Positions 1 through 11,157 of a stretch of DNA of 64,000 nt are shown piece by piece. Made by a program: the position numbers and the translations under genes. Where the stretch lies: NCBI RefSeq assembly GCF_000153345.1, contig NZ_CH724125.1:1593982-1657981 (forward strand), given 5' to 3'. This DNA is from Neptuniibacter caesariensis. Lineage in GTDB: Bacteria; Pseudomonadota; Gammaproteobacteria; Pseudomonadales; Balneatricaceae. Positions within the stretch are counted from its first letter, which is position 1; each line of letters opens with the position of its first letter. The notes under the pieces were generated by a model. That model made no database searches. It saw only the letters and a program-made list of their open reading frames with translations, and was not told where the DNA came from.

Positions 1-13
1 AAGGATAAGGCTA

Positions 14-457
14 ATGGCACATTCACTAAAGCGCATTCTGTTACTACCTTTCTTACTCTTAACCTTCCTTTCCGGATCGGTTATTGCCGACGAATACCAA
101 GAACAAAAAGTCGTTTACCACATCAACTACGAAGAACCGAAGCGCATCTCCGCGACCTTTGCGAATATGGCGAACCATATCAACCAGCTAGGTGAAGGCA
201 GAGTAACCATTAAAGCTGTTGTTCACGGCCCGGCAATTAAGTATTTCCTCGAGGCAAGCGAAGATGAAGCTAAGCAGACAGCCATCGACTCCCTTCGCCT
301 CAATGATGTGCAATTTATCATTTGCGGTAACAGCCTGGACGGTTTCAAAATTACCCATGAAGACCTGTATGAAGTCGAAGCTGAGGATGTTGTTCAAGCA
401 GGACTACCCGAAATAATCCACCTGCAGCAACAAGGCTACTTTTACGTACGACCGTAA
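14..457 (+). CDS. Periplasmic DsrE/DsrF-like protein
   Basis: A 147-residue protein. Residues 1-26 form a signal peptide with a basic start, a leucine-rich core and a probable cut after VIA, so the mature protein should be periplasmic. The rest has the short alpha/beta pattern of the DsrE/DsrF-like family, with one cysteine at residue 104 in a FIICGNSL segment where family members often carry a sulfur-relay cysteine. Family members bind or pass sulfur, but no partner sulfur genes are present here and the exact role is unknown. A purine-rich ribosome site lies directly before the ATG. The gene ends at a shared terminator and converges with purL. Confidence 0.75.
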   Translation: MAHSLKRILLLPFLLLTFLSGSVIADEYQEQKVVYHINYEEPKRISATFANMANHINQLGEGRVTIKAVVHGPAIKYFLEASEDEAKQTAIDSLRLNDVQFIICGNSLDGFKITHEDLYEVEAEDVVQAGLPEIIHLQQQGYFYVRP

Positions 458-476
458 CTCCAAATTACCAAACAAT

Positions 477-506
477 AAAAAAGGTGGCCTAAGCCACCTT
501 TTTTTA
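477..506. terminator. Bidirectional terminator between the DsrE-like gene and purL
   Basis: An AAGGTGGC / GCCACCTT inverted repeat has an A run on its left and a T run on its right, so it can end transcripts from either side. It sits between two convergent genes. Confidence 0.85.
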
Positions 507-522
507 TCTTGCAACACGCGGG

Positions 523-3500
523 TTACTTAACCCAAGCACGTGCATTACGGAACATACGCATCCACGCACCATCTTCTGCCCATTCATCCGGCGCCCAACT
601 GTTAGTAACAGCTCGGAACACACGCTCAGGATGCGGCATCATAATAGTAACTCGACCATCTGTGGTTGTTACCCCAGTAATACCCGCTGGTGAACCATTC
701 GGGTTAGCCGGATACATTTCAGTAGGCTGGCCATAGTTATCCACATAACGAAGTGCAACAGTACCCGATGACTTCAGGCCAGACAGGTGAGCTTCGTCCT
801 TAAACTCCGCACGACCCTCTCCATGCGCCACTGCGATTGGCATACGAGAGCCAGCCATACCCTGCAGGAACACAGATTTAGATTCCTGAACTTCAACCAT
901 CGCGACACGCGCTTCAAATTGCTCAGATACATTGCGCACAAAGTGCGGCCACATTTCTGAACCAGGAATCAGCTCATGCAGGTTAGACAACATCTGACAG
1001 CCGTTACAGATACCTAATGCAAAGGTATCTTCACGATTGAAGAAAGCCTGGAACTGATCACGCGCTCGAGCATTAAACAGGATTGACTTAGCCCAACCCT
1101 CACCCGCACCCAGTACGTCACCGTAAGAGAAACCACCGCAAGCGACCAGGCCTTTGAATTGATCCAGCTCAACACGACCAGACAGGATATCACTCATGTG
1201 AACATCAACCGCCGCGAAGCCTGCGCGATCAAATGCTGCACCCATCTCGATCTGACCGTTAACACCCTGCTCACGAACAATGGCCATTTGTGGTCGTACG
1301 CCAGTTTGAATAAACGGCGCCGCCACATCGTCATTCTGATCGAAGGTCAACTCAGCATGCAGACCTGGGTCTTCTTTGTCCAGAATGCGATCAAATTCCT
1401 GCTGAGCACACTCCGAATTATCACGCAGTGATTGAATCTGGTAAGAGGTCTCAGCCCACCAGCGCTGTAGCTGGACGCGTGATTCTGAATACACTTCTTC
1501 TTCATCGAAGTGGAAACGGATTTCATCATCAGGATTCAGCGAACCAATAACCTGAGCCACATCACCCAGACCAGCCGCATTCAGCTCTGTCAGGACAGTT
1601 TCCAGATCATCACGCTTAACCTGAACAACGGCGCCCAGTTCTTCAGCAAACAGCGCCGCAGCCAGTTCAGACTCTTCACCCGCAAGCATATCCAGGTTGA
1701 TATCAACACCAGACTTACCTGCAAATGCCATTTCAGCAACAGTAGTAAACAAACCACCATCTGCACGGTCATGATAAGCCAGGATTAACCCCTGCTCATT
1801 CAATTCCTGAATAGCTGCAAAGAAGGCAACCAGTTGCTCAGGCTGATCAACGTCCGGTACATCCTGACCTACTTCATTGTAAACCTGCGCTAGTGCAGAT
1901 AGGCCAATACGGTTCTTACCATTACCCAGATCTAAAAGAACAAGATCTGTTTCACCTTGATCTGTACGCAACTGAGGAGTGATCGTTTTACGCGTATCTG
2001 TAACCGGCGCAAAGCCAGAGATAATCAGAGACATTGGCGCTGTGACTGACTTCTGCTCACCCTCATCGTCCCAAACAGTACGCATAGACATTGAGTCTTT
2101 ACCTACTGGGATTGTGATCCCCAGCTGTGGACATAGCTCCATACCCACAGCCTTAACTGTATCGTATAACTTTTCATCCTCGCCTGGATGACCTGCTGCA
2201 CACATCCAGTTTGCAGACAGTTTAATATCTTTGATCTCAGAGATACGTGCTGATGCCATATTAGTGATCGTCTCACCAATCGCCATACGTCCAGACGCAG
2301 GTGAATCAACCAAAGCCAGCGGTGTACGCTCACCCATAGCCATCGCTTCACCAGCATAGGTATCGTAAGCAGCAGTCGTTACCGCACAGTTAGCTACTGG
2401 AACCTGCCACGGACCAACCATCTGATCACGTGCCACTTGACCGGTAATCGAACGGTCACCGATCGTAATCAAGAATGATTTAGACGCAACCGCAGGCAAT
2501 TTCATTACGCGCTCAGCTGCATCTTTCAGATCGATGGATGCGGTATCGAATTCTGCAACCTGGTAGCTCTTGCGCTCGACAGAACGATGCATTTTTGGTG
2601 GCTTACCAAACAACACGCTCATCGGTAGATCAACTGGCTTGTTCTCGAAGTGTGTATCACCCAATGTCAGGTGCATCTCTTCAATCGCTTCACCGACAAC
2701 AGCATAAGGGCAACGTTCACGTTCACAGATCGCTTCAAAACGAGCCATATCTGCTGGAGCTACGGCCATAACGTAACGTTCTTGCGCCTCATTACACCAG
2801 ATAGCCAGCGGAGACATACCAGGCTCATCATTATTCACATTACGCAGCTCAAAATTTGCACCGCGATTACCATCCCCTACCAATTCAGGGAAAGCATTGG
2901 ACAAACCACCCGCACCTACATCATGGATAAATGCAATAGGGTTCTCGTCACCCAGTTGCCAGCATTGATCGATTACTTCCTGACAACGACGTTCCAACTC
3001 AGGGTTGTCACGCTGTACTGATGCAAAATCAAGGTCAGCCGTAGAAGAACCAGACGTCATGGAAGAGGCAGCACCACCACCCAGACCAATCTGCATAGCA
3101 GGACCACCCAGGCAGATCAGCTTCGCGCCAACCGGAATTTCACCCTTCTCAACATGCTCATCACGGATATTACCCAGACCACCGGCGATCATAATGGGTT
3201 TGTGGTAACCACGAACTTCCTCACCTGCCGCGCCATTAACTTTCTGCTCAAATGTACGGAAGTAACCTGTAAGGGCAGGACGGCCAAATTCGTTATTGAA
3301 CGCAGCACCGCCAATTGGGCCTTCCAACATAATATCCAGGGGCGTCACAATACGATCAGGTTTACCGTATTTAGATTCCCAAGGCTGCTCAAAACCAGGG
3401 ATATTCAAATCAGAAACAGTGAAACCTGTCAGACCCGCTTTCGGTTTTGAACCTTTACCCGTCGCACCTTCATCACGAATTTCACCACCGGAGCCTGTAG

Positions 3501-4425
3501 CCGCACCTGAATGAGGGGCGATAGCTGTTGGGTGGTTATGCGTCTCAACTTTCATCAGGATCTGAATATCTTCCTGATTGTAGCTGTACTCTTTAGAATC
3601 TGGTTTCGGGAAGAAACGCCCTGCTTTGGAGCCAACCATCACCGCAGCATTGTCTTTATACGCAGAAAGAACGTTTTCACCGCCCATTTCATTTGTATTA
3701 CGAATCATGGCAAACAGCGACTTCTCCTGTGCTTCGCCATCAATATCCCATGATGCGTTAAATATTTTATGACGACAGTGCTCTGAGTTTGCCTGAGCAA
3801 ACATCATCAGTTCAACGTCAGTCGGATTTCTATCAAGCTCAACGAAGCTAGCTACCAGATAGTCAATCTCGTCTTCCGCCAGTGCCAGCCCCAAGTTAGT
3901 ATTCGCGCTGACCAGTGCTTCACGGCCACCGCCCAGAATATCAACTGTGGTTAGCGGCTTAGGCTCTTCTTCCGAGAAAAGCTTTTCTGCCTCATCTATA
4001 CTTGGCAATACAGCTTCTACCATACGGTCATGAAGTTCTGCGGTAATTTGCTGACAAGCTTCGTCAGACAATTCACCGGATACTTCTACATAGTATGCAA
4101 TACCGCGCTCCAGGCGCTTGATTGCATCTAGGCCACAGTTATGTGCGATATCAGTTGCTTTTGAAGACCAAGGTGAGATCGTGCCCGGGCGAGGTACAAC
4201 CAGGAACAGTTTTCCATTAGGTTCTTTGGCTTCTGCTTTAGGTCCGTAACGTAGAATACGTTCAAGAACTTGGGTCTGTTCTTCCGATAATGCTTGAGAC
4301 AAATCGGAAAAGTGCATAAATTCAGCATACAGGCCAGTGACGGCTGAAACTTTAGACTGAATACCAGAAAGTAGCTTTTCGTGACGAAAAGCGGAAAGAG
4401 CAGGTGCTCCGCGCAGTGCCAGCAT
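523..4425 (-). CDS. purL: Phosphoribosylformylglycinamidine synthase (single-chain PurL)
   Basis: Converts FGAR and glutamine to FGAM in purine synthesis. It is the large single-chain type with an N-terminal domain, two ATP-grasp-like halves and a C-terminal glutaminase. Visible marks are [13 protein letters not shown] near residue 80, NSEHCRHK near 210, a [19 protein letters not shown] loop, PVGKDSMSM, the glutaminase cysteine in GICNGCQML, and MPHPERVF near the end. The frame is open up to 4566. I place the start at the ATG at 4425 because it gives [14 protein letters not shown], which matches the family N-terminus, has an AGAGG upstream, gives about 1300 residues as in E. coli, and avoids overlap with divergent mltF. 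Confidence 0.96.
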   Translation of the reverse strand: MLALRGAPALSAFRHEKLLSGIQSKVSAVTGLYAEFMHFSDLSQALSEEQTQVLERILRYGPKAEAKEPNGKLFLVVPRPGTISPWSSKATDIAHNCGLDAIKRLERGIAYYVEVSGELSDEACQQITAELHDRMVEAVLPSIDEAEKLFSEEEPKPLTTVDILGGGREALVSANTNLGLALAEDEIDYLVASFVELDRNPTDVELMMFAQANSEHCRHKIFNASWDIDGEAQEKSLFAMIRNTNEMGGENVLSAYKDNAAVMVGSKAGRFFPKPDSKEYSYNQEDIQILMKVETHNHPTAIAPHSGAATGSGGEIRDEGATGKGSKPKAGLTGFTVSDLNIPGFEQPWESKYGKPDRIVTPLDIMLEGPIGGAAFNNEFGRPALTGYFRTFEQKVNGAAGEEVRGYHKPIMIAGGLGNIRDEHVEKGEIPVGAKLICLGGPAMQIGLGGGAASSMTSGSSTADLDFASVQRDNPELERRCQEVIDQCWQLGDENPIAFIHDVGAGGLSNAFPELVGDGNRGANFELRNVNNDEPGMSPLAIWCNEAQERYVMAVAPADMARFEAICERERCPYAVVGEAIEEMHLTLGDTHFENKPVDLPMSVLFGKPPKMHRSVERKSYQVAEFDTASIDLKDAAERVMKLPAVASKSFLITIGDRSITGQVARDQMVGPWQVPVANCAVTTAAYDTYAGEAMAMGERTPLALVDSPASGRMAIGETITNMASARISEIKDIKLSANWMCAAGHPGEDEKLYDTVKAVGMELCPQLGITIPVGKDSMSMRTVWDDEGEQKSVTAPMSLIISGFAPVTDTRKTITPQLRTDQGETDLVLLDLGNGKNRIGLSALAQVYNEVGQDVPDVDQPEQLVAFFAAIQELNEQGLILAYHDRADGGLFTTVAEMAFAGKSGVDINLDMLAGEESELAAALFAEELGAVVQVKRDDLETVLTELNAAGLGDVAQVIGSLNPDDEIRFHFDEEEVYSESRVQLQRWWAETSYQIQSLRDNSECAQQEFDRILDKEDPGLHAELTFDQNDDVAAPFIQTGVRPQMAIVREQGVNGQIEMGAAFDRAGFAAVDVHMSDILSGRVELDQFKGLVACGGFSYGDVLGAGEGWAKSILFNARARDQFQAFFNREDTFALGICNGCQMLSNLHELIPGSEMWPHFVRNVSEQFEARVAMVEVQESKSVFLQGMAGSRMPIAVAHGEGRAEFKDEAHLSGLKSSGTVALRYVDNYGQPTEMYPANPNGSPAGITGVTTTDGRVTIMMPHPERVFRAVTNSWAPDEWAEDGAWMRMFRNARAWVK

Positions 4426-4532
4426 CTCGAATAGAGCCTCTAGATAGCTACCCAGTTGGGCAGTAGTTACAGGAGAAATATAGGTTGTGAATTTTACCGA
4501 AACAGCCTGTTGGATACCAGAAAAGCAGTAAT

Positions 4533-6011
4533 ATGTTTGATATTTGTCGTAAAAAGAATTCTTCATACCTTCTGGCTGCCTTAATCCTGTTATCGATTCC
4601 GGCGCTTACAAGCTGGAATAACAAGACGCAACTGGATGGCATAGTCGAATCTGGTAGTCTGAAGTTCGTTACCAGAAACTCCCCAAATACCTATTTTATC
4701 GATAAAGGGGAGCCCGCTGGGTTTGAGTATGAACTCGCCAAAGCCTATGCTGACTATCTGAATGTCAATCTCAAGCTGGTTCTACCCGATACATTTGGCT
4801 CTATATTCCCTACCATTCTTAATCGCAAAGGACACCTTGCCGGGGCAATGCTGACGGCCACTTCAGAAAGGCAGCAAACATTCGAATTCACCCCTCCCTA
4901 CCTTCATACCACCACAGCAGTAATCTATCGAAAAATACAGGGTGTACCAGGCCCCAAGAATTTAGAGGACTTGATAAAAAAAGATAAAAAGCTTGTTGTC
5001 ATTGCCAACAGCAGCCACGTTGAGCTGCTAAAAAAACTAAAAGATACCCACCCTGATCTTAACTGGGAAGAAACCAATGAACACACCGCTGTAGAACTAC
5101 TCGAACGCGTTCATAACAAAGAAATTGATTACACCATCACTGACGCTATCGCTTTTGATAGCCAAAAGTCATTTTTTCCCGGCCTAACCAAAGCTTTTGA
5201 TCTGGATAAACCGCAACCTCTTGCCTGGATGTTCGCACCTAACGAAGACCAATCGCTAAAAACATCGTTGAATGACTTTATGGCATTGGAGTCAACCAAG
5301 TCGCTGATGATCGATCTGCACCAGAAATATTTTAACCGCACCAACCCTTTTGGCTTCTATGATACTGCCGCTTTCAAAGAAGACATGCAGACACGTTTCC
5401 CTAAAATTCAGCAGTACTTCATGATGGCTGAACAGGAAACGGATATAGATTGGCAATTACTCGCCGCCATTGCCTATCAAGAGTCACACTGGGATCCCAA
5501 AGCCGTTTCGCCCACAGGGGTAAAAGGGATCATGATGCTCACCAATGCAGCAGCAAAAGAGGTCGGCGTTACCGACAGGACAGACCCTGTTCAGAGTATT
5601 ATTGGTGGCGCTCACTATCTCGTCATAGTGAAGAAGAAAATTCCTGAGAGGATTAAAGAACCCGATCATACCTGGTTTGCCCTAGCGGGATACAATGTTG
5701 GATACGGGCACCTTGAAGATGCCCGTGTATTAACGACCCGTGCAGGTAAAAACCCAGACAAATGGGAAGATGTAAGACAGTTTTTACCCCTTCTGACTCA
5801 GCACAAACACTACAGCACCGTAAGATACGGCTATGCCCGAGGCTACGAGCCCGTTCATTACGTGAGTAATATTCGTAAATACATGGAACTTCTTAGCTGG
5901 GAGATCCAGCTGATGCAGGCAAAAAGAAGGGATGAAAAAGCGGATATGGATCCTGATCATGAAAGCTGGGATAGCACCACAGTGGTCGATGATTTATTCC
6001 CTGATTTTTAA
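4533..6011 (+). CDS. mltF: Membrane-bound lytic murein transglycosylase F
   Basis: A 492-residue envelope enzyme that cleaves peptidoglycan glycan strands to leave 1,6-anhydro-MurNAc ends. Residues 10-26 form a signal or anchor segment. Residues about 38-270 look like a periplasmic solute-binding domain ([15 protein letters not shown] onward). Residues about 290-450 are the lysozyme-like SLT domain with [16 protein letters not shown], where the glutamate in QESHW is the expected catalytic acid, and GVKGIMMLT. This domain order is that of MltF. It is divergent from purL and overlaps the end of tadA by four bases in convergent orientation. Confidence 0.93.
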   Translation: MFDICRKKNSSYLLAALILLSIPALTSWNNKTQLDGIVESGSLKFVTRNSPNTYFIDKGEPAGFEYELAKAYADYLNVNLKLVLPDTFGSIFPTILNRKGHLAGAMLTATSERQQTFEFTPPYLHTTTAVIYRKIQGVPGPKNLEDLIKKDKKLVVIANSSHVELLKKLKDTHPDLNWEETNEHTAVELLERVHNKEIDYTITDAIAFDSQKSFFPGLTKAFDLDKPQPLAWMFAPNEDQSLKTSLNDFMALESTKSLMIDLHQKYFNRTNPFGFYDTAAFKEDMQTRFPKIQQYFMMAEQETDIDWQLLAAIAYQESHWDPKAVSPTGVKGIMMLTNAAAKEVGVTDRTDPVQSIIGGAHYLVIVKKKIPERIKEPDHTWFALAGYNVGYGHLEDARVLTTRAGKNPDKWEDVRQFLPLLTQHKHYSTVRYGYARGYEPVHYVSNIRKYMELLSWEIQLMQAKRRDEKADMDPDHESWDSTTVVDDLFPDF

Positions 6012-6520
6012 TTTGATTCCAGACTCTTTGCCGCACGTTTCGCTGCTTTTTTTTCATCACGGCGACGCTGGAAGAAAGCACTGATTTTCTTGCTACACCT
6101 TTCCGCCAAAACACCCCGTGTTATTTCGACATCATGGTTAATCCAGGGCTGCGAAAACAACTGACAATTACTATCTACAGCCCCTGATTTAGCTTCAGTC
6201 GCACCATAAATAACCCGCTTAATTCGTGCATGCACTATCGCCCCAGAACACATAGTGCAAGGCTCAATAGTGACAAATAACTCAGCCCCAACCAGTCGAT
6301 AATTACCTACTTTTTGGGCTGCAGCGCGCAACGCCATCATCTCCGCATGGGCAGTAGGATCATTACCACTAATAGGATGATTCCACCCCTCTCCTACAAC
6401 TTCACCATCAAGCACGACAAGCGCACCGACTGGCACTTCATTCAGTTGCTCCGCTCGATCGGCCAGCTCTAGTGCCCGCTCCATCCAATGCAGATCTGTC
6501 TTACTGGTATCCAAAATCAA
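6008..6520 (-). CDS. tadA: tRNA-specific adenosine-34 deaminase
   Basis: A 170-residue zinc deaminase that turns adenosine 34 of tRNA-Arg(ACG) into inosine. The zinc site is seen as H58-A-E60 and P87-C-T-M-C91, with E60 as proton shuttle. AEMMALRAA and the TEAKSGAVDS loop are typical of TadA rather than free-nucleoside deaminases. The basic C-terminal tail (RRRDEKKAAKRAAK) is common in gammaproteobacterial members. It lies downstream of the DUF2852-like gene on the same strand, separated by a terminator, so it is probably transcribed separately. Confidence 0.93.
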   Translation of the reverse strand: MILDTSKTDLHWMERALELADRAEQLNEVPVGALVVLDGEVVGEGWNHPISGNDPTAHAEMMALRAAAQKVGNYRLVGAELFVTIEPCTMCSGAIVHARIKRVIYGATEAKSGAVDSNCQLFSQPWINHDVEITRGVLAERCSKKISAFFQRRRDEKKAAKRAAKSLESN

Positions 6521-6537
6521 ACCTACTTTAAAAAACT

Positions 6538-6564
6538 AAAAAGCCTGCAAAATGCAGGCTTTAA
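6538..6564 (-). terminator. Terminator of the DUF2852-like gene
   Basis: An AAGCCTGCA / TGCAGGCTT stem with a three-base loop. Read on the minus strand it is followed by a T-rich tract. It lies just after the stop of the gene ending at 6600. Confidence 0.75.
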
Positions 6565-6599
6565 ATCTTAACAGATTCTGTTTATTTCAACTTAATCGA

Positions 6600-7022
6600 T
6601 TAAGCACCATTTTCAGGTTTATTCGCCATAAAATCATCAAACTCCTGCTGATCCTTACGTCGTTGAGCGTTAGCTTTGAAATCACGGAACGCCTCAGCAC
6701 GCTTTCTGATCTCTTCTTTAATTTCGCTAATTCGGTCATGCTGGGTCTGCTGGTATTCGTTGAATACCTCATTTTCTTCGCCATTAACGGTTTTAACTTT
6801 ACCGCCTCGAACAACGCGCCCCCACTGAGCTCGGATCCAACCAGGTAACTCTTGCACAGGATTACCCAGGATTGACCAAACCAAAATAACAAATCCCAGC
6901 GGTGCAAAGATAATAAAACCAAGCACCATCGATGCTATGTTTGCTGCACTCCAGTGACCGCCACCACATCTATGTGCCTTATGGGTCTCTTTGTTTGTTC
7001 CTGAATGTTCATATGTTGCCAT
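6600..7022 (-). CDS. DUF2852-like membrane protein
   Basis: A 140-residue protein of unknown function. A short His/Cys/Gly-rich start (RCGGGHWSAANIAS) is followed by one strong membrane segment at about residues 30-50, then a charged, coiled-coil-prone tail rich in Glu, Arg and Lys. This arrangement matches my recollection of the DUF2852 family, which has no assigned biochemical role. It is divergent from the TetR regulator at 7174 and the two share an intergenic region with a repeated motif, so this gene may be a target of that regulator. That link is inference. Confidence 0.6.
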   Translation of the reverse strand: MATYEHSGTNKETHKAHRCGGGHWSAANIASMVLGFIIFAPLGFVILVWSILGNPVQELPGWIRAQWGRVVRGGKVKTVNGEENEVFNEYQQTQHDRISEIKEEIRKRAEAFRDFKANAQRRKDQQEFDDFMANKPENGA

Positions 7023-7074
7023 GCTAATACACCTCCCGATGTTAGCTTATCTGTGTTGCAAAACATCTTATGTA

Positions 7075-7155
7075 AACACTGTTCACATATAAATTAGAGG
7101 ATCCAAAATAAATAATCAAGACCTTTGAAGAAAAAAGTTAACAATGTTCACATTT
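7075..7155. promoter_or_regulatory. Pair of candidate TetR operators
   Basis: Two near-identical 16-base motifs, AACACTGTTCACATAT at 7075-7090 and AACAATGTTCACATTT at 7140-7155, match at 14 of 16 positions and lie 65 bases apart. Each has a TGT-TC-ACA core with dyad character. They flank the region between the divergent DUF2852-like and TetR genes. The second copy covers an upstream in-frame ATG at 7144, which argues that translation starts at 7174. Confidence 0.45.
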
Positions 7156-7173
7156 AATGCTAAAAATACCCTT

Positions 7174-7779
7174 ATGAGTACTCAAAAACAGCGCTACCAT
7201 CATGGCCATTTATCCGAATCCCTACTTCAGGCAGTAGACGATATCTCTTCACAGTTTGGTATAGAGGCAGTCACCCTTCGCGCCTGCGCCAAAAAAGTCG
7301 GCGTGTCACCGGGAGCCGCCTTTCGCCACTTTCAAGATAAAAGAGCATTATTAACAGCCTTTGCTGCTCGCGCGTTGAATCAACTGGCGGATACTTTAGA
7401 CGCTGCAGAGGAAGACGCCAGAGAGACCGGGAATGATGCTTTTTATTCCGTTGGCATGGCCTACCTTACTTTCGCTTTGGAAAATCCAGCTTTGTTTCGC
7501 GCAATGTGGCGAGAGGAAACAATCTATTCCAAAGATCCTGACTATTTAGCCGCAGCAAAGCGCTTGGTTGGCTATTTGAAAGAGGGGTTTGCCGGCACAA
7601 TAACGGATGAAGATCCTAAGAGTTTTAGTGCCCATGAAATGCTGGCCTGGTCGTCAGTTCACGGAATGGCCAATTTATTTGTCGACGGCCCAATCGCCGC
7701 AGAAATGAAACAGGATCAAAAGCTGGAGTTAGCTAAATCCGTTATGGGCGAATTAAAAAACGCCTGCAGCCAAGCATAG
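7174..7779 (+). CDS. TetR-family regulator with a WHG-type C-terminal domain
   Basis: A 201-residue one-component repressor. The N-terminus KQRYHHGHLSESLLQAV and the helix-turn-helix region VTLRACAKKVGVSPGAAFRHFQDKRALLTAFA are typical of TetR proteins whose C-terminal ligand domain is of the WHG type. The ligand is unknown. The open frame extends to an ATG at 7144. I prefer the ATG at 7174 because the protein then begins MSTQKQRYHHGHL and the region before it holds a candidate operator. It may repress itself and the divergent membrane-protein gene. A shared terminator separates it from guaA. Confidence 0.85.
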   Translation: MSTQKQRYHHGHLSESLLQAVDDISSQFGIEAVTLRACAKKVGVSPGAAFRHFQDKRALLTAFAARALNQLADTLDAAEEDARETGNDAFYSVGMAYLTFALENPALFRAMWREETIYSKDPDYLAAAKRLVGYLKEGFAGTITDEDPKSFSAHEMLAWSSVHGMANLFVDGPIAAEMKQDQKLELAKSVMGELKNACSQA

Positions 7780-7817
7780 AAGCTCAGACTGTTTATTAAG
7801 AAAAATAACCACTTCTC

Positions 7818-7852
7818 CAAAAAAAAGGCCGCTTTATTAGCGGCCCTTATTT
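7818..7852. terminator. Bidirectional terminator between the TetR gene and guaA
   Basis: A stem of AGGCCGC or GGCCGC with GCGGCC and a loop of about seven bases. An A run lies on its left and a T-rich run on its right. It can serve both convergent genes. Confidence 0.8.
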
Positions 7853-9433
7853 TTATTCCCACTCAATCGTAGCAGGCGGCTTAGAGCTGACATCGTAAGT
7901 CACACGAGATACCTTTGGAATCTCATTGATAATACGGCTGGAAACAGTTTCCAGAAGCTCATATGGCAGGTGCGCCCAGCGCGCTGTCATAAAGTCAATT
8001 GTCTCTACTGCACGGATAGCAATGACGTATTCATAGCGACGACCATCACCCACGACACCTACTGATTTAACAGGTAGGAATACAGCAAACGCCTGACTTG
8101 TTTTATGGTACCAATCCGCTTTGTGCAGCTCTTCGATAAAGATCGCATCAGCCTCACGCAGGATATCAGCATATTCTTTCTTAACTTCACCCAGAATACG
8201 CACACCTAAACCTGGGCCCGGGAACGGATGACGATAAACCATGTCATACGGCAAGCCCAGCTCAAGACCCAGCTTACGAACTTCATCCTTAAACAGCTCA
8301 CGCAGTGGCTCTACAAGCTCAAACTGCATATCTTCGGGCAGACCACCCACATTGTGGTGGGACTTAATTACATGCGCTTTACCCGTTTTCGCTGCAGCAG
8401 ACTCAATCACATCCGGATAAATAGTACCCTGAGCAAGGAAGTTAACATCCGACAGTTTAGTCGCTTCATCATCGAACACTTCAATAAATGTGTTACCGAT
8501 AATTTTACGCTTCTTCTCAGGATCATTTTCGCCTTCAAGACGACCCAGGAACAGATCTTCAGCGTCCGCACGGATAACGCGTACGCCCATGTTCTTAGCA
8601 AACATGTCCATAACCTGATCACCTTCCTGCTTACGCAGTAGGCCGTTATCCACAAACACACACGTCAACTGATCGCCGATTGCCTTATGCAGAAGCGCTG
8701 CAACAACAGATGAATCCACACCACCAGACAAGCCGAGCAAGACTTTCTGATTGCCCACCTGCTCACGAACCTTTTCAATCTGATCCTTGATGATATTCGC
8801 AGAGTTCCATAGCGCTTCAGTACCGCAAATTTCAACAACAAAGCGCTCCAGAATACGACCACCTTGTTTAGTGTGAGTCACCTCTGGGTGGAATTGCACA
8901 CCGAAGAACTGCTTCTCTGGGTGGCACATAGCCGCAATCGGCGCAGATTCTGTAGAAGCAATGACAGTAAAGCCTTCCGGCAACGCCGTAACTTTATCGC
9001 CGTGGCTCATCCAAACATCAAGAGACAGAGAGCCGTTGTTAGCTACATGATCTTCGATACCTTCTAATAGACGGCTTGGGCTGCTCTCCAGGCGAACCTG
9101 AGCATAACCAAATTCACGCTTATCAGAGGTTGAAACCTCACCACCCATCTGAGCGGCCATTGTCTGCATACCGTAGCAAATACCCAGAACCGGTACGTCC
9201 AGATCAAAGACAACTTCCGGCGCACGCGGAGAATCACCTTCAGTTACAGATTCAGGACCACCCGCAAGAATCACACCTTTAGGTGCAAATTCACGGATAT
9301 CTTCTTCAGACATATCCCAGGCATGAATCTCACAGTAAACACCAATTTCACGTACACGACGCGCAATTAGCTGGGTGTACTGAGAACCAAAATCCAGAAT
9401 CAGAATTCGTTGAGCGTGAATATCTTTAGTCAT
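7853..9433 (-). CDS. guaA: GMP synthase (glutamine-hydrolysing)
   Basis: Makes GMP from XMP, ATP and glutamine. The 526-residue chain has an N-terminal class I glutaminase with C86 in GICYGMQ and H182/E184 in QFHPEV. An ATP pyrophosphatase domain follows with the PP-loop GLSGGVDSS starting near 235, and then the dimerisation domain ending KPPATIEWE, the family's conserved C-terminus. It follows guaB on the same strand after a 91-base gap that contains a strong hairpin with a T run, so its expression may be partly uncoupled from guaB. Confidence 0.97.
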   Translation of the reverse strand: MTKDIHAQRILILDFGSQYTQLIARRVREIGVYCEIHAWDMSEEDIREFAPKGVILAGGPESVTEGDSPRAPEVVFDLDVPVLGICYGMQTMAAQMGGEVSTSDKREFGYAQVRLESSPSRLLEGIEDHVANNGSLSLDVWMSHGDKVTALPEGFTVIASTESAPIAAMCHPEKQFFGVQFHPEVTHTKQGGRILERFVVEICGTEALWNSANIIKDQIEKVREQVGNQKVLLGLSGGVDSSVVAALLHKAIGDQLTCVFVDNGLLRKQEGDQVMDMFAKNMGVRVIRADAEDLFLGRLEGENDPEKKRKIIGNTFIEVFDDEATKLSDVNFLAQGTIYPDVIESAAAKTGKAHVIKSHHNVGGLPEDMQFELVEPLRELFKDEVRKLGLELGLPYDMVYRHPFPGPGLGVRILGEVKKEYADILREADAIFIEELHKADWYHKTSQAFAVFLPVKSVGVVGDGRRYEYVIAIRAVETIDFMTARWAHLPYELLETVSSRIINEIPKVSRVTYDVSSKPPATIEWE

Positions 9434-9471
9434 ATCTTTCTGTCTCTATGTTTTACAGAATCTATTTCTGC

Positions 9472-9506
9472 AAAAAAAAAAGGGGGCGGAAATAAATCCA
9501 CCCCGC
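9472..9506 (-). terminator. Intercistronic terminator or attenuator between guaB and guaA
   Basis: On the minus strand GGGGTGGA pairs with TCCGCCCC (one G-T pair) around a six-base loop, followed by about ten T. This is a full rho-independent signal placed inside the guaB-guaA pair. Confidence 0.75.
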
Positions 9507-9524
9507 TTTTCAGAGTTTAGTAAC

Positions 9525-10994
9525 TTAGCCTACGCGGTAGTTAGGCGCTTCTTTTGTGATGCTCACGTCATGCACGTGACTTTCACTCATACCCGCATTT
9601 GTAATCCGAACAAACTGCGGAACAGTACGCATGGTATCGATATCGGCACTGCCGGTATAACCCATTGATGCGCGCAAGCCGCCCACCAATTGGTGAACAA
9701 CCCCGCCCATCGGGCCTTTACAAGGAACACGACCTTCAATACCTTCCGGCACCAGCTTCTCAACACCCTTAGAAGCATCCTGGAAGTAACGGTCAGATGA
9801 ACCTGAAGATTGACCCATAGCACCCAGTGAACCCATACCACGGTAGGATTTAAAAGCACGCCCCTGGAACAGTTCAACTTCGCCAGGCGCTTCATCAGTA
9901 CCTGCCAGCATAGAGCCAACCATGATCGCGGAAGCACCGGCTACAACAGCCTTAGCCAAATCACCAGAGAATCGAACACCGCCATCAGCAATAACAGGTA
10001 CGCCACGCTCAGACATTGCAGCAGCAACATTCGCAACCGCACTGATCTGAGGAACACCAACACCTGCAACAATACGCGTTGTACAGATGGAGCCTGGACC
10101 AATACCCACTTTCACACCATCCGCGCCTGCTTCAGCCAGCGCAATCGCCGCTTCAGCTGTTGCGATATTACCGCCAATTACCTGCACCTGCGGGAAGTTT
10201 TCTTTAACCCAGGCAACACGATCGATTACACCTTTAGAGTGGCCATGTGCAGTATCAACGATAACAACATCAACACCCGCCTCAACCAAAGCAGCAACAC
10301 GATCACCTGTTTCAGGGCCTGTGCCTACAGCAGCACCTACGATCAAACGACCTTTCGCGTCTTTCGCCGCATTTGGGTGGGTCTGCGCTTTGTTCATATC
10401 CTTAACTGTCATCATGCCTTGCAGTTTGAAGGCACTATCAACAACCAGGATTTTTTCAATTCGGTGTTTACGCAACAAGTTGCGAACCTCATCAGGATCA
10501 ACACCTTCTTCAACCGTCACAAGACGATCTTTAGGCGTCATGATGGAGGCAACTGTTGCATCCAGCTTGCGCTCAAAACGAAAATCACGGTCAGTTACAA
10601 TACCAACCAGATCACCATCATCAACCACAGGGAAGCCAGAGAAACCGACTTCAGCAGCCAACTGGCGTAGTTCACCCACAGTCATGTCAGAACGACAAGT
10701 AACAGGGTCGCTTACAACGCCTGCTTCATATTTTTTAACCTTAAGCACTTCTGCAGCTTGCTGCTCAATGGTTAGGTTTTTATGGATAATACCGATACCG
10801 CCTTCCTGAGCCATGGCAATTGCCAGACCAGATTCGGTCACTGTATCCATAGCAGCAGAGACCAGAGGAATGTTAAGCTCAATTCCTTTAGTCAAACGAG
10901 TTTTTAGTGAAACGTCCTTCGGCAGTACTTCAGAGTAGCCTGGAACCAGCAACACATCGTCAAAAGTGAGAGCTTCCTCAGCAATACGCAACAT
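9525..10994 (-). CDS. guaB: Inosine-5'-monophosphate dehydrogenase
   Basis: Oxidises IMP to XMP with NAD, the committed step to guanine nucleotides. The 489-residue chain has a TIM barrel interrupted by two CBS domains at about residues 95-205. The catalytic loop is [15 protein letters not shown] with C304, and the flap follows [10 protein letters not shown]. Length and motifs are full. The minus-strand promoter at 11034-11062 fits this gene. It heads guaB-guaA and is divergent from xseA. Confidence 0.97.
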   Translation of the reverse strand: MLRIAEEALTFDDVLLVPGYSEVLPKDVSLKTRLTKGIELNIPLVSAAMDTVTESGLAIAMAQEGGIGIIHKNLTIEQQAAEVLKVKKYEAGVVSDPVTCRSDMTVGELRQLAAEVGFSGFPVVDDGDLVGIVTDRDFRFERKLDATVASIMTPKDRLVTVEEGVDPDEVRNLLRKHRIEKILVVDSAFKLQGMMTVKDMNKAQTHPNAAKDAKGRLIVGAAVGTGPETGDRVAALVEAGVDVVIVDTAHGHSKGVIDRVAWVKENFPQVQVIGGNIATAEAAIALAEAGADGVKVGIGPGSICTTRIVAGVGVPQISAVANVAAAMSERGVPVIADGGVRFSGDLAKAVVAGASAIMVGSMLAGTDEAPGEVELFQGRAFKSYRGMGSLGAMGQSSGSSDRYFQDASKGVEKLVPEGIEGRVPCKGPMGGVVHQLVGGLRASMGYTGSADIDTMRTVPQFVRITNAGMSESHVHDVSITKEAPNYRVG

Positions 10995-11033
10995 TCTTTG
11001 CCAGCCTGTGTAGTCAGTAAATTTAAACGCGAA

Positions 11034-11062
11034 ATTATACAGAAATTAGCCTTTCGTCTCAA
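11034..11062 (-). promoter_or_regulatory. Sigma-70 promoter of guaB
   Basis: On the minus strand TTGAGA (11057-11062) and TATAAT (11034-11039) are separated by exactly 17 bases, about 40 bases upstream of the guaB ATG. Confidence 0.75.
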
Positions 11063-11157
11063 TCTCAAAATAGCGGCAAACTGTACAAATAAAGCAGTTT
11101 TTAGAATTTTTTCTTTAAACCACTGTAGTGTAGTCAGAGATGGTTTAAGATTCGCGG

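Noticed and set aside
4426..4566. A 47-residue N-terminal extension of PurL
   Set aside because: It has no family counterpart, would overlap the divergent mltF start, and the ATG at 4425 has a ribosome site and the expected N-terminus.
8228..8641. A 137-codon plus-strand frame inside guaA
   Set aside because: It lies fully within guaA on the opposite strand, has no homologous pattern and is a shadow frame.
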